From Apostichopus japonicus (taxonomy: Eukaryota > Echinodermata > Holothuroidea > Aspidochirotida > Stichopodidae): a DNA stretch of 64,000 nt. This document shows, piece after piece, positions 12,441 to 25,702 of this stretch (its first letter is position 1; each line of letters opens with the position of its first letter). The position numbers and the translations under genes were made by a program. The notes beneath the pieces were generated by a model. The model was not told the DNA's origin. It saw only the letters and a list, made by a program, of their open reading frames with translations, and made no database searches. The DNA is taken from NCBI RefSeq assembly GCF_037975245.1, contig NC_092561.1, positions 14,787,001-14,851,000 on the forward strand. Direction: 5' to 3'.

Positions 12441-12589
12441 ACTAGACAGAGGTCTCGGAACAGCTCACACATTTAAGGTGGCTTCGAGACATGTCTGAGA
12501 AACCCACGTTAAGGAGAGACTAACGGCGAATAGTCTAACGTATCAAACGGAACGACTATAAGAAGGAAGTAGGGTGGGAGTATGCTAAC

Positions 12590-13600
12590 AGAGAGTAAAG
12601 TTACGTGACAAAAACAACGCGCCCCGCTAGAGGCTCGCGGCTTACAAGGTACGCTACAATAGTGAAAACTTCCCACACTTAGAAGCGAACACGTAACTAG
12701 AATACATGAAGGAAAAGGACGAAGCATGTATACAAGGGAGAGAACCCCCCTATCCGCGTACAGAGCGGGAAGGGAGGAACAAGGCTACAGTACGAGATAC
12801 GCCCCAAGTGAAACTCCCGACACTTAGGAGGCGCACGAGTAGCGAAACCCATGGAGAAACATGAAAATATGTACAAATATATGAAGGTTCAAACAAGAAA
12901 CAACAACAACGTAATCGAACCGCCTAGTATTGGATAGGAGTTCGCGGCTTACAAGATACGTTACAAGGAGAAACACTTCCGACATATGGAAGCAACGTAA
13001 CTAAACATAGATGCATCGAAAAACTTGTAAAAAGGACGAAACATGTATATAAGGGAGAGAACCCCCTAACCGCGAACCAGCGGAGGGGGGAACAAGGCTA
13101 CGAGGTACACCCCAAGTCATGAGACTCAGGGAGCGCACGTAGCAACAACTGGAGGAAACATGAAAATATACAACAATATATGAAATCAAGGATACTCCCG
13201 TCTTAACATGAAAAACAACGAAACGAGCCGACTATCTCGACTAGAGAGGAGATATCGGAACGTGGCTACAACTACGCTACAAAAGTGAAAACCCACACTG
13301 AAAGCGTAAAAATTAACGAAGTACATGAAAGCAAAACATCTTATGCCTAAGTAAGAAAAGCTGAAACACATGTACATACGGAAAAACATGCCTATCCGCG
13401 TAAACAAGGTGGTATAGGCAACGCTACAAATTACGCTACAAGGGGAAAACCCACACAAAAGCGTAAGAAGTAACGAAGGTACATGAAACAAGCAAAACAT
13501 CTTATTTTTTGAAATTAAGAAAAGCTGAAACATGTACATACGAAAATATATGCCTATCTGCGTAAACAAGGCGGTATAGGCAACGAACGAAGTAGTCTCG
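12590..13600. repeat. Tandem repeats, ~390 bp then ~180 bp units
   Basis: The motifs CGCGGCTTACAAGRTACGYTACAA, AGGGAGAGAACCCCC and ACCCCAAGT recur in two units of about 350-390 bases (12,640-13,150). From about 13,260 a shorter unit of about 180 bases appears twice, with ACGCTACAA, GAAAACCCACAC, GCAAAACATCTTAT, GCTGAAACA and GCGTAAACAAGG. They lie between the gag-like block and the right 115-bp repeat and may be the leader or terminal region of the same retroelement. Confidence 0.65.
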
Positions 13601-13980
13601 CAGAGCTACTACCTGTTACCCTAAAAACGTTACGTAAGAAAAAACGAACGCATGGGCGAGAGTGTACACTAAAAACAGCCCCCAAAAACACCCTTCCCTA
13701 CAAGAAAAGGATACTTATCAGGCTGGAAAAGATCCTTGGAAGTGCAGAAGTCCTGATAGGAAACTTCTAGAGTATAAATCCAAGGTAATCCGGGCGAATT
13801 TCGCGAAAATTTTTCTAACTCCGAAAAACACAGTGAGACACTTTGTGGGTAGAAAAATGAAGGAAGGCCATTAGGGCCAATGAGGGTGTACAGTGTTAAA
13901 AGATTACCAGGGCATTCTAGACACGGTAGAATGCGGTGCATAGGTTGTGGGGAGACAGGTAAGTGGGGAACGAAGTAAAT

Positions 13981-14095
13981 TATACTATTTTGGTTGCGAG
14001 CGATTAACCTGGTTTATCAGTTGATAATCCTCGACCGTGAAATTTACTAAGTATTAGACTATATTTTTGACAATTACTGTGTGCATGTCTATCAC
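13981..14095. repeat. 115-bp direct repeat, right copy
   Basis: Same sequence and orientation as 8,336-8,450. Sequence on both sides differs between the two copies. If the composite is one DIRS-like element read on the minus strand, this copy would be at its 5' side. Confidence 0.85.
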
Positions 14096-16180
14096 CACGA
14101 GGAGTCAAATCAGGTCAAATCAAGACGACTGTGTCTTGGCGGACAAAACGAGCATAACCGAGAGAGACCGTCATATTTGTTGCCACTATGTTGCCACTAT
14201 AGTTGCCACTATGTTGCCTCAATTGTGTCGCCGTTTTTACTATAACATATATCAAGTCGAGTTTCTAGGACCTTGCACATAGTTTCGTTTAACAACTATG
14301 ACAGACTTTATAAGTCTACATGTAAAACCTATATAAGTCTACTTGCTTTCAATTCAGCGTAGCTTGAACGATGCTTTACGTATTCCTCAATATATTTTGT
14401 CGTGTTTCTTTTCTGTGCTCTTCCTTTGTCTGTGACGCCCAACACACTCGTCAAATATCACCTATGTGTTCTATGAGAGAAACATAAAGACGCTACGCCG
14501 GGAACATTTTTCTCCCATCAGATCTTGCGACAATGTGTCTAAGGTAAAATCAGAGCATGACAATCCAAAGCTAAAGGAGAGCTCTTCGTTCTGGTTTGCT
14601 AAATCCACATTATTCTTTGGAGGCCAATTTTTTAATCAGCCACTAAAATTGTCAAGGCTTTCGAGTTCTCATTCCCAGAAATTTCATTCCATTTGAAAAA
14701 ATTAAATAAAAAAGTGACTAGATGGGTTCGAAATGTGGATTAATTTCGTCTCTAAAAGCAGTCATGTTTGAGGAGGACTTGAATGTTGTCGCGCCTGTTG
14801 GGTTTAGTTCAGATAGCATGGATTCTGGATATACCCAGTAAATTATCTAGGTTACTTCTGTTGTCTTTCCATTAAAGTTTATGCCGTGACTAAACTCGGA
14901 TGTGTTCTATCTTAAACACTTGAAAAGGACAAGTGCTGCAAATAATCTAGGCCAAGGTTGTTTGCACTGTATTGATTATATATTACAGTATTCATTCTTG
15001 ACGAAAGATGGGGAAACAAAATTGAAGAAAAAAAAAGAAATGACAAGAGAAGACCGAACCTAGGGTAGGTAAAGCCATTCAGTAAGATAAGAAGATTGGG
15101 CGTTACGTCACCGGAAATCTAATTTTAAAGATCCGTTTCCATTATTAATGAATTACAGGAATGAATGAATACCCGTACGACAAAAAGAAGTAATAAATAA
15201 AATGATTACAAATTTACTAAACAATTAAGCATATAGCAATATGTGGTTGTAACGCTTTCATTGCAAACACTGCGTTCCAATAATAATAATACAAATTGTT
15301 CGTAACAGTTGTTTTCCTTTAAATTAATCAATTATATAAATAATATCAGACTAACCGGCCTGAAATGCTAGTTTTGTCTTCTGATGCTCTTTTCCTATTT
15401 TCACACATATATTTCTTAATGGATGGACTCAAGGTCACTGTTTTATGTCTCATTTACCACTAAATGGGTAAATGGGCATAGGATCACACAGAAGAAAAAT
15501 GTAATAATCGTGTCGAAAGCAATGTTTTAAAACCATCTTGCGTCAGTTTTCAAAGAAAAACTTGTGGCGCCCTTGCTGTTCAGAAGTCGCTAAACGAAGT
15601 AGTGGCGCTATTACAGTAAAGGAAACGGCTAACATCTCTATAAAAACTTAATTATTTCGATGAAAATTCTCCAGTTATGAGATGATTCATGTTTTACGTT
15701 AACAACAAATCAATTCAACCCGTTAGAACATGGAGAAGAAAAGGTAATTTTCTAATTCACTCACTACAATGAACCATGTACTAAATATATATAAAAAAAT
15801 GCGGGGTGGGGAAGCGGAAGTAGAACAAGTAGTAAAAATAAGTGACTGTAAAAAGTAACTGCTATTATTGAAAACAAATGTTGACGTTTAACAGGTTAAC
15901 CGGCTAATTCTTTTTTTCTATAATTGTAAACCAGTTAGCTGGTTCATTCTTTGGGCGCTTAAGCAATTATCAAGAACGTTGGTCCCCTCTGATTTTCTTT
16001 TTGTGGCTGAGGAAATTCGCTTATCTAAAATATCTTAAAATTAATCTTATATCTCAAAGTATACTAGCTTAGAGTATAACGTGACTATCGAAATTTCGAG
16101 AAATTCCAAATATACCAGGGGTTCGCAAAAACATTTAGAATGTAATAAATGCTGCCACAGGGAGTAAAAATCTTTCTTAT
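14096..16180. other. No gene recognised
   Basis: AT-rich sequence. A short run of GTTGCCACTAT repeats (about four copies) lies at 14,178-14,217. A 76-codon frame at 14,466-14,696 has no recognisable feature. Confidence 0.5.
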
Positions 16181-16182
16181 TT

Positions 16183-16263
16183 ATGAAACGAAGAACACTT
16201 GATACTAATTGGCTAAACTTACAATTATGCGACCAAAATCGTTGTAATATTTCATATAATGCT

Positions 16264-16296
<33 letters not shown>

Positions 16297-16438
16297 CCAA
16301 CCATGTGAAGTCACGTGCCACGTTATCAAGGGAAAATAGCTCGGGTTATTCTCTAAAATGGAACGAAGAACACTTGATGCTAATTGGCTAAACTTACAAT
16401 TATGCGACCAAAATCGTTGTAATATTTCATATAATGCT

Positions 16439-16521
<83 letters not shown>

Positions 16522-16580
16522 AACCATGTGAAGTCACGTGCCACGTTATCAAGGGAAAATAGCTCGGGTTTTTCTCTAAA
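16183..16580. repeat. Two-copy tandem duplication around TA microsatellites
   Basis: The block starting CGAAGAACACTTGATACTAA and ending ATAGCTCGGGTT is present twice, at about 16,189-16,350 and 16,366-16,574. In each copy a (TA)n tract sits in the middle; it is about 35 bases in the first and about 80 in the second. The flanking bases are almost identical, which suggests a recent duplication followed by microsatellite expansion. Confidence 0.85.
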
Positions 16581-16599
16581 ATGGAACTATATAATTTAC

Positions 16600-18351
16600 G
16601 GCTCACTTAAATTGTATGAAAAAGTACACATCGGAATAGAACTAGATCGCACATGGATATCAAAGACATAAAGTACACTGGAGATACTCACCGTGGGGAC
16701 GTGGTGTCTTAGTTTCAAATCTTTCACCTAGAACAGAATACTCAGTGGCATAGAAACGAAAGTAGCCCATGACGAAATCAATGGATCATTTTTTTTTGGC
16801 CGTAGCCAATATTCAGTCTGTGAATTTGTCATGCATACATATTAGAATCAAACAGCAACAATTTTGTGCTATTGACGGGTGGCATTAACTTTCTCTTATT
16901 TGCAAAAGTGAAAGAGTTTTTAATTGATATGTTCTTGTTGGCTTTATAAATCATTGAGTCACTGTATATGTTAGTCAAACACTCATTTCTAAATTTTAAA
17001 GGGCAGAGCCTCGAGACGTGATATGCAAACGAGCGGAGAAACGAGTGTTCCATATTGTTTCGTCAAATATTACAAAAGATGGTCATAATACTGTTAGGAA
17101 TGCAACATGAAAAGTCATGTTTATAGTCACGGTTAACTCATTGAGATAACGCTAAATGCTAAAAACTCGGCTAGAATATATAACTAGATTAATATCATGG
17201 AAACTGGTGAGCCCCAAAAAATTTGAGAGTGAAAGGAATCTTTTTTAGGGTAAAAGATTAACACTTCAAATGAAATCTTGTTAATGCAATCACTATCTAA
17301 GCATATAAATGTTCCAATTTAGATTTGTAGCATAGGTTACTGATCATTCATAGTGAAATATGTAGTAGAGTTAGTAAAGAGAAATTAGGCGTTGTCAATG
17401 TAAACAGAGTAAAGAACGAAACGTTAAAACGCAACAATTGTATTTTATATTGTAATAAGGAAGAGTGGAAATTATCTTCCTTTTAAGCAGGATAATCCTT
17501 ACGGCTTTCGTGCAAGGCTGAAATTCTTTGTTTTTACAGTACTGGTTTACGTTTGAGCATGAGTGTTACATATTTAGAGTGACAACTCGTTCTCTCTTTC
17601 TGAAATCATATTTCTTAGCATATACATTTGATTGGAATTAGTATTAAAACAGACCGCCAGCAGGTTTAGGGATTCCTTGCCTAATAATTACTCGATTGAT
17701 AGAGCTACTGAGCAAAATGTATCGTGGAGTCAGGTACCAGATCATCATATCAGATAACTTGATTATTGCAAAGGTATTTCCCTTCTGAATGTACATGGCA
17801 GATAACAGTCATTAATGGAAGTGGGGAGGGGGGGGGGGGGGTGGTTCTCTCAGCTACTTTTACGAGGAAAGGTTAAATCCTACGACAGTTAGCGTGACAG
17901 AAAAGACATTCATCATAATCGAGTTTGCCCGCTTACAAAGTCTCCAAACTTTGACCTCTGTTGACTTCAAATTACATTCCATCAGCATCATATTTGGGCA
18001 AATATTTAGAAAATATCTGTCACTAAATGTACTTTTTGAGATAAAAATCATAATAAAGGCAACTGTAAGTCATAATACAATATGGCATCTGGTGTAACAG
18101 CGAATCATATGATGTCATTTTTAAAATTTCCAGAGTGTATCCTCTGCTGAACTCAAATGACCTGTACCCTCCATCAAAAGCAACAGGGTTCTTGTTTTCA
18201 TTACAGAGAAGCAATAGCCATATATACCACCTAATGTACTTTCCCAGCTGGAAATATCGTATCTACATAGTGTTAAGGTTTTACACCTAGCGACCTTATA
18301 TGAGCTCTGATGTACATGAAACTTTGTACAGACTACACAATACACAATACG
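16600..18351. other. No gene recognised
   Basis: AT-rich sequence with a poly-G run near 17,828-17,841. No supported exon or RNA gene. It ends at the left edge of the first segmental duplication copy. Confidence 0.5.
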
Positions 18352-18747
18352 CATTGATTCCTTATGCCTTCGGCAAGGAATAAAATGGCTTTGGTAAAGC
18401 GTTACGTACTAGAATATTTAAAAAAGTTCTGAGGGGTCTAAGCGATCTGTGATGTGCCGAGAGTTTAATATTTAGAGGTTACAAATAAATACTCCGGAAA
18501 ATGTAGACATGTTTGACATTATGCAGTTATGAATTATTTTTATTTCGGATTGGTCATTCTGCAAATGTCAAAGAGACGTAACTAGGCCTGATCGAAGTCA
18601 TAACAGGGTGATAAACAAAATCAAGTATTGTACATTAATTATAAAGAACATTAATATGCTAAGCAACACACACACACCTTTAGCGTTAAGTTGAAAATGT
18701 TATGTCCTAAGAGTGAATCTACAATTATTAAGAAAAAACGAAATAAG

Positions 18748-19036
<289 letters not shown>

Positions 19037-19961
19037 TATATCTGAAATCAAATGAAAACACACTGGGTTGATATAAGGCGATAACAAGACCCGTTCCTTC
19101 GCGAATATGGTATATAACATCTTATACACTTACATGCGTCTTGGAAATATTTCAAATATCCTATGGTATCCTTTCGTCAGCAATTTGTCTATACATCGGT
19201 AATTTGTATCTTAACCAATTTTAACATCAAATATCAGAAAAAAAGAAAAGGAAATAATAATTAATTTCTAGGTGTGTAACAAGAATGAGAAAGTCAAATC
19301 GATCATAGATATATAAATTCATTTTAAACAATATAATGAAACTTGTTTCCCTTTATAGGCGAAAAGCTAACATTGACTGTAAGAGATTATACGAATAAGA
19401 CAACTATAAAGTGAATTTCACTTGTTAATTTCACTTATTGCATTACTAGTATTATGTCTGATGTGACTTTCAGGAGCAAACCAGAAAGTAAACTGACCGA
19501 AAATCTCCAGACAAGTTTTTAACACTTCTATAGTTAAAAAAACTAACTTTACAAGAAATTGTTACTTTCTAATTAACGAATCTTTAGAAAATATAAATTA
19601 AGAACAAAAAGATCAAATGACTCTTTTCAATTCCAAAGAAAAAAAAAGAACGGAAAAAATCTTTCCACATAGTTAAAAAAAAAACGGCACATCTAGTTTA
19701 TTAAAAAGGGAAATATGATAAGGGGCAAAGATTAAGAGCAATTGCAGATGATTCAGACTAAAAAGGATAAGGCCCCTGCTCAGTTAGCCCTGGCTCCACC
19801 GCTGTTAGCTTAATATGTACTTTATAGTGTATTGGTCGTTGAGACGAACTTGTTCTGGACATGTCTTTATCTATGTTAATCGACCATGGAGCCACAACAA
19901 AGGACAGTTAAGTTAACAGAGACTAAATTTGTAGGACTACAAACATTTTTAAGGTCTTAGG

Positions 19962-20640
19962 CATGTAAATGGTTATATTTTACGTGCATAACGTATGCGA
20001 GTAAGTAGTGATACTAAATTAATATGTTTACAGGGTGCATCTAATTTACTTACTTGAGACATAATTTCATTGTGAATAATTGTCCATCTATTGTTAACTT
20101 ATACAATTAAGTCTTTTGAATTGCTGAGTTATGCACTGGTTGCAGTAGAAAAGTTGAAAATTATCTAAAAATTACTGGATTTGTAATTAAAATAATTCAT
20201 TCAGGCGGCGTCAAAAATGTTACAATATACAGTAAGTTGTCACTTTGTGACACTTATGCGAAAGTTTTAAAGAGAATACATAGGACTGTAATTTTTTTTT
20301 ACGTCATCGACATGTAAATGGTTCTATTTTACGTGCATAACGTGTGCGAGTAAGTAGTGATACTTAATTAATATGTTTACAGGGTGCATCTAATTTACTT
20401 ACTTGAGACATAATTTCATTGTGTATAATTATGCAGCGATTGTTAACTTATAAAATTAAGTCTTTTGAATTGCTGAGTTATGCACTGGTTGCTGTAAAAA
20501 ATTTGGAAACTTCTCTAAAACTGACTGAAATGGTAATTAGAAGAATTCATCTAGACGGCGTCAAAAATGTTACAATATAAGTCCTCACTTTGTGACACTT
20601 ATGCCAAAGTTTGAAAAGGGAATTACGTGTACATGAAATT
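19962..20640. repeat. 349-bp two-copy tandem repeat, 3' of GTPase gene 1
   Basis: CATGTAAATGGTT begins a block at 19,962 that recurs at 20,311. It includes GTGCATCTAATTTACTTACT, CTTTTGAATTGCTGAGTTATG and GGCGGCGTCAAAAATGTTAC. The same pair exists downstream of gene 2 (about 55,600 and 55,934), so this tandem repeat predates the segmental duplication. It lies in the 3' flank of the minus-strand gene and may be part of its 3' UTR. I see no AATAAA signal close to the stop. Confidence 0.8.
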
Positions 20641-20819
20641 CATAAATGCGTCAGTTTTGTTAAACTAGATGCTTGAGTGATGATTTATATATACATTAAA
20701 AGCCAGATACAAACATTTCAAAAGGCAACGAGACTTATTTTGAACCTTAAATGTACGGTCTGTCAATTTGTCATTGCTTAGCCTGCACTATGTGTTAATT
20801 CCATCATTTAAAGTACCGA

Positions 20820-23800
20820 CTAAGAAGTGTGTCCCATTTGCTGGTTTGTTGAAACTGACATATTAACTTGCACTGAAATAGGAGGCATCGTAATCGATAT
20901 GACTTGTTTCGTATCATTTATTGCTTGCTCTTCTGTAATCTTTTCCCAACTGCGTGGGATGATTGCTGGTGAACATTTATAATGCTTGGCAATTTCTTCA
21001 TTATGTGTCTTCATTACCCATTTCCAGTAATATTGGTTCCTCGGTAACAGCTCAATTTTCGGTAGTATTCTCCATGAAGGAAAGTCATTCTTGTAATCTT
21101 TACAACGCTTTTGCTGACCACGATATGTATATATTGCGATCTCTGACCCTACACGAGTTTCACAGTCGGCAGTCTCCAAATGGGGAGTATTTTGGCATTT
21201 CCCTCCAGAAATTCCACTTGGCAAATGTGTTAGAGCGAAGTGATATCCATGCTTTGGACCCTTGGGAAGAGCATTTTCACACGGAGCACCGCATAAAGGA
21301 CATTGTTCAAAGCACATGGTATTTGACACGAATGATAAAATGTTATCCAAGAGGCCTGACTTTCTTAAAAACGACTTCATCCCATTTGCATTTGGAGAAT
21401 CAGGTAAATTAAGCTGTTGCATAATAATTTTACCAAAATCCCGCTTAACAAATGTGGTGAATTCCTTGATGAAGAAGCTTAGATCTTGAACATTGTATGA
21501 CAGTGGCTCCTTTGAAATTTCAGGTCTTACAGAAATTTTGTTAGAATTGAGTGCTCGGAAGAAGTTATGAACCCAAAGCTTGAAGAGACTTGAATCATGC
21601 TTAGCTTCTTTTGTGTCTTTTATATCAATGTTTGCATGTTCAACTGCCTCTTTTAGCCTGTTAATCATACTGTTCACGGCATCATCCGCTTGGTAACGCA
21701 TTGTGAGATTTTGGCCCTTCATTTGGCAACACAAAATGGATGTTTGTGTTGTAAGGAAAGAAAATAGATACTTCATTGGGTCTCTTGTATATGTAATGTA
21801 GTCCAAACCGCAGTTCTGTTTAATCAAGTTGAATAAGACAAACTCATTCATCGATCTGTTGTCAGGTCTGTGTGTCAAGATATATTGCAGAACGTGTTCT
21901 TTAAGAAAATCATAAACATACGAAACAGCCAATGGAGTAAGTATGTCTTGGAACACTTGGATGACTCGATGTGCAAGATCATCGGATTTGCAGAATGCGA
22001 GAAAATCTTTACGTAGTGACTCCTTTTCGTTTTCCATCAATGCTAAAAATGAATTTTCAGCTTCGTACTCTCGCTGGCGTTGTAAGGCAATATCACACAG
22101 TTTTCCACAAATGTGAAGCATCACCTTCGCCTTAAGAAGGCAGTGAGGTTCAGATGAAAATCTTCTTAGAGAGAGCTTTTGCAGGGCATCACGTAATACG
22201 CACTGCAGAAGATTTGCATCAAACTTCTTTTCATAAATTCTCTCCTCCATGTCCATTAAACATTCGTCTATTATTCCCTTTAAATTATTAGTATTGCGTT
22301 GGAACCATTGTTCGACATGACGACTATCTCCTTTTGTTGGAAAGTAATCAACCCAGTTATTGTCAACAGCATGCTTCTTTATTCCCCCTTTTCTTAGAAG
22401 GTTTTCTATTCCTGACGAAATAGCCATATCCATTGTTATAGAAAGAAGTAGATCCTCACAAGTTGCGATTAGTGCTTCTTCAGACATCACGGTACGAGGA
22501 AAATCTTTTTCCTGTTCTTTCACCCATTTATTCCAGTTACTGGCAAAAAGTTTTTCAAGATCATGTTTTTGAGAACTTTTAAGTCTAGAGGCAGTAAGTT
22601 CGGCATCTTCTCGAAGTTTGGTTCTTAGCTTTGCCATAGCGCTGGGTATATCATTCTGTAATTTTTTTGTGGTAATGTCATTTCCAAGAACTGCCATGAC
22701 TTGAATCTTTTCCTCCGTTATTGCTGCCACAATTTGCTGATCAACGCTTTTCTTATGGCTTAAAATGAAGTCTTTCCGGGGATGCTCTGATGCATATTTA
22801 GAAAATGAATCATGAATATGTTCCTTTTTACTGTTGAGGTCTTTGTTCAATTCCTTTTGTATATTGGTCACCAACTCTTCAGGATTATCATGTGAATTAA
22901 GTATTTTTCTTCGCCAGAGTGAAATTGTTTGGATTAAGTCCAATTTCATTTGCTTGATCCATACATTGACTTCCATACAGAGGTTATCAAAATCCACGGC
23001 TTTTATGCTGTCCTGAAAATTGAACAAGAACTTTTCATCTTTAACAGCTTTCCAAACGTCACGAATCCTTTGATTAAATGTTGAAACAGTGAACTGAGGT
23101 TTGATCTTTTGATCTGTTACATCATTTAATATGCTGTTTTTAACAGACATAACTGTATGGCCATACATCTCATGAGGTGGAGACATTGCTCCAGTCCACA
23201 AAGGTGGGAAGTATTGCACGTTTTCTCCATTAATGCCACGTCGTAGGTCAAACACATCAGAAAATTGTTCGTAGCGACTTCCAAATCCTTCTTTTTTGGA
23301 GGCTTCCTTTATAGCTTTGTTCAGAGTGCTTTCTATTTGAGTCATGCTTACTTTGTTTCTCTTTTCAGCTGTGACTTTGGAAACTCGTTGCTGAACTATC
23401 CTACACTGAGAGTGGAGGTTAACTTTTTTCATTCTAATTAATGCATGAGCGGCGATTTGTAATAAGCCGATCATTTCAGGACCGACGTTTTCGCCTGCTA
23501 TGTTTAGCAGCGTAACATCCGATATGCACAACACAAGAGTGACAATTTCATTGTCGAATCGAATATCGTCTTTAGATATTCTCTCTTGTGATTGTATTCC
23601 TTCTGAATCTATGAGAAATATAAACTTCACCCCTAGCTGGTCAACGAAATCATCAGCTACCTTTAACACACGCAGGAAAAGTCCTTTAGTGCACTGCCCT
23701 GATCTGACAGGAAACTGTACCCCAAACATTGTATTCAGCAATGTGGACTTCCCACTACTCTGCACACCAACAACACACATTACTAATATTGGAGGGTCTC

Positions 23801-25702
23801 CAAGTTTGGCTCTTAACTGAGTTAGCACACTTGACACCCATGATAATGGTATGCGTCCTGTGTCCCCATCCATTATTTCAATAGCATGTCCATTTAGAAG
23901 TAGGCTAGATGCATGTGTAGGCAGTATAAGAACATTTGTTTCTTCATTGGTTATATTCTCCAGTTCTTCATGAGCTTCATACCACTGTCCTAATTCACGA
24001 ATGAAATTCTCCCAACCAAAGCTTTTATCTCTGATCTCTCCTGCTTCCTTTAGCCGCAATTTTTCAAGACGTTGCCTTCTATGTCTTAGGTCACTTTCTT
24101 CATGGTCGCGTTCTGACTGGTCACTGTCTTCGTCGACAGCATTGATCTTATCTTTGATGCACACATCCAGCTCTTCTATTGCCCCCTCCAGCTTAACGAT
24201 GTTATCTAAATTTTCTCTTACGTTTTCGTCTTCCATTCGACGTAATTCCTCTTGAAGATATGATACAAAATAGCCAAAGCGTTCCACGTCATTTCCGGTC
24301 TCGTTGAGTTCCTTACGAAAATGTTCCATTGGTTTGGAAAGTCCACAGTCTAGTTGTTTTTTTCTCTTATCAACTTTTTTGCTTTTTATTTCTTCAAGCA
24401 GTAGATCAACAGACTTCTCACTTTCACTACTTGGTTTTATTGGTTCTTTATCTATGTTCACCCAATCGCGCCACACACTCTGAAGAGGAAATGTTGTTTC
24501 TTTAAACTTTGCCAAATCTGCGATGTTTCCTAGATCAAACAGTTCTTTGAGAGATGTGCGGGCCTTCCTGAAGCTTTCATCGTCGTCTTCAAGGTCAATC
24601 CCCTCACAGTACTCGTCCAAACTTTCAAGACTCCGTAAATCTGTATCGGGACATTTCTTACGATACTTTATAATTGTGCAACAAATCTCTTCACAAAGAT
24701 TTTCTATTTTGAGAAATCTTACATGGAGACAATCTTTATTCCACTTTTGAGGTGTTTTAGGGGCGGATTGGCGTTCATCATCTATCATGATAAATTTGTG
24801 AATCTTTGTGTATGATCTAATTGTTGTGCTTGCACTTTTCAACCTGTCTTTATTGCGTTTAGCAATGAAGGCGATCGTGACATTGGAAGCCTTGCACATG
24901 AATTTGGTGGATGCTGGAAACGCCGTAGCATCACCCCTGAGATTAAAAATGGCAATGATCCATTTCAGCTTTTCTGAGCCATTAGAATTTGTGGGAAGGT
25001 ACCAAACACCCTCTACACATCCTTCAGAAAATTTTGGACGAACAGAGTCTTCTTCTTTGCTTACAAAATATGAGAACTTATGATGACCTTGAAGAGGTCC
25101 TAGTAAGTAATTTAGAACAGTAGACTTCGAGAAATTCTTAATACTACCAATTCGCAAAAATGACACAGAAAATATAGGAACTGTAACAATATGATGCTCT
25201 ACCGCAGTAAAATTGATGCGCTTCCATTCTTTTACTATGCGACGAAGGGACCATTTTAAAAAGGTGCTATTTACACTTTCCACTCCATGGAGAATGATAG
25301 GTACCGCAAGCTGACAAGCTGACATTTTTTCAAGCACATCTTGGCGTAAGAAATTATCTGAGCAGTGCAGAAAGGCAAATACAAAGTCTCTAACACTCAA
25401 CTCATGTTTGGATTCTAGCATGCATGTTTTTAGAAATTCTCTAGAACGTGCACGGTAATCAAGAGCGCCAATCTTTCCCCAAAACAATTCAGCAACACTA
25501 GCATTCCCTTTTAACATATGTGGATTTTTAACATGACACAATTTCTCCAAGCTAAGGCGACCTGGAAATTTGTCTTTTAATCCGAGTTCGAGCAGGAATG
25601 CAGTAAAGGAAAGTGCCGGACCATGCGCATCTTCACGGTTGGTATCCTCGTCGTCATCTTCTTCATCAGTTTCATTATCTTCTGGAAAAATTTCACCATC
25701 GT
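20820..25702 (-). CDS. VLIG/GVIN1-type very large GTPase, main coding exon (gene 1)
   Basis: One uninterrupted exon of 4,883 bases. The acceptor ...CTTTTTAG precedes 25,702, where the exon opens with two bases of a split codon and continues DGEIFPEDN, an acidic linker. It ends at the stop beginning at 20,822. A TTG at 25,550 is internal and not a start.

Domains in order: acidic linker; helical N-terminal region; a degenerate first G-domain (GSIKNFSKST, FNLRGDA); a charged coiled-coil-like region; the real G domain with P-loop GVQSSGKST, a Thr in RSGQCTKG as G2 candidate, and DSEG as G3; the family signature LNIAGENVGPEMIGLLQIA; a long helical stalk; and a C-terminal Cys/His cluster (CPLCGAPC...H). 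These match the interferon-inducible very large GTPase family (dynamin-like, cytosolic/nuclear in mammals). A role in innate immunity is inferred. No stop or frameshift is seen. Confidence 0.9.

Noticed and set aside
20963-25083. Plus-strand frames inside both GTPase exons
   Set aside because: Antisense shadows of the coding strand; they follow its codon structure and have no splice signals.
25548-25550. TTG at 25,550 as start of GTPase gene 1
   Set aside because: The frame is open and conserved with gene 2 back to the acceptor at 25,702, so the TTG is an internal Leu codon.
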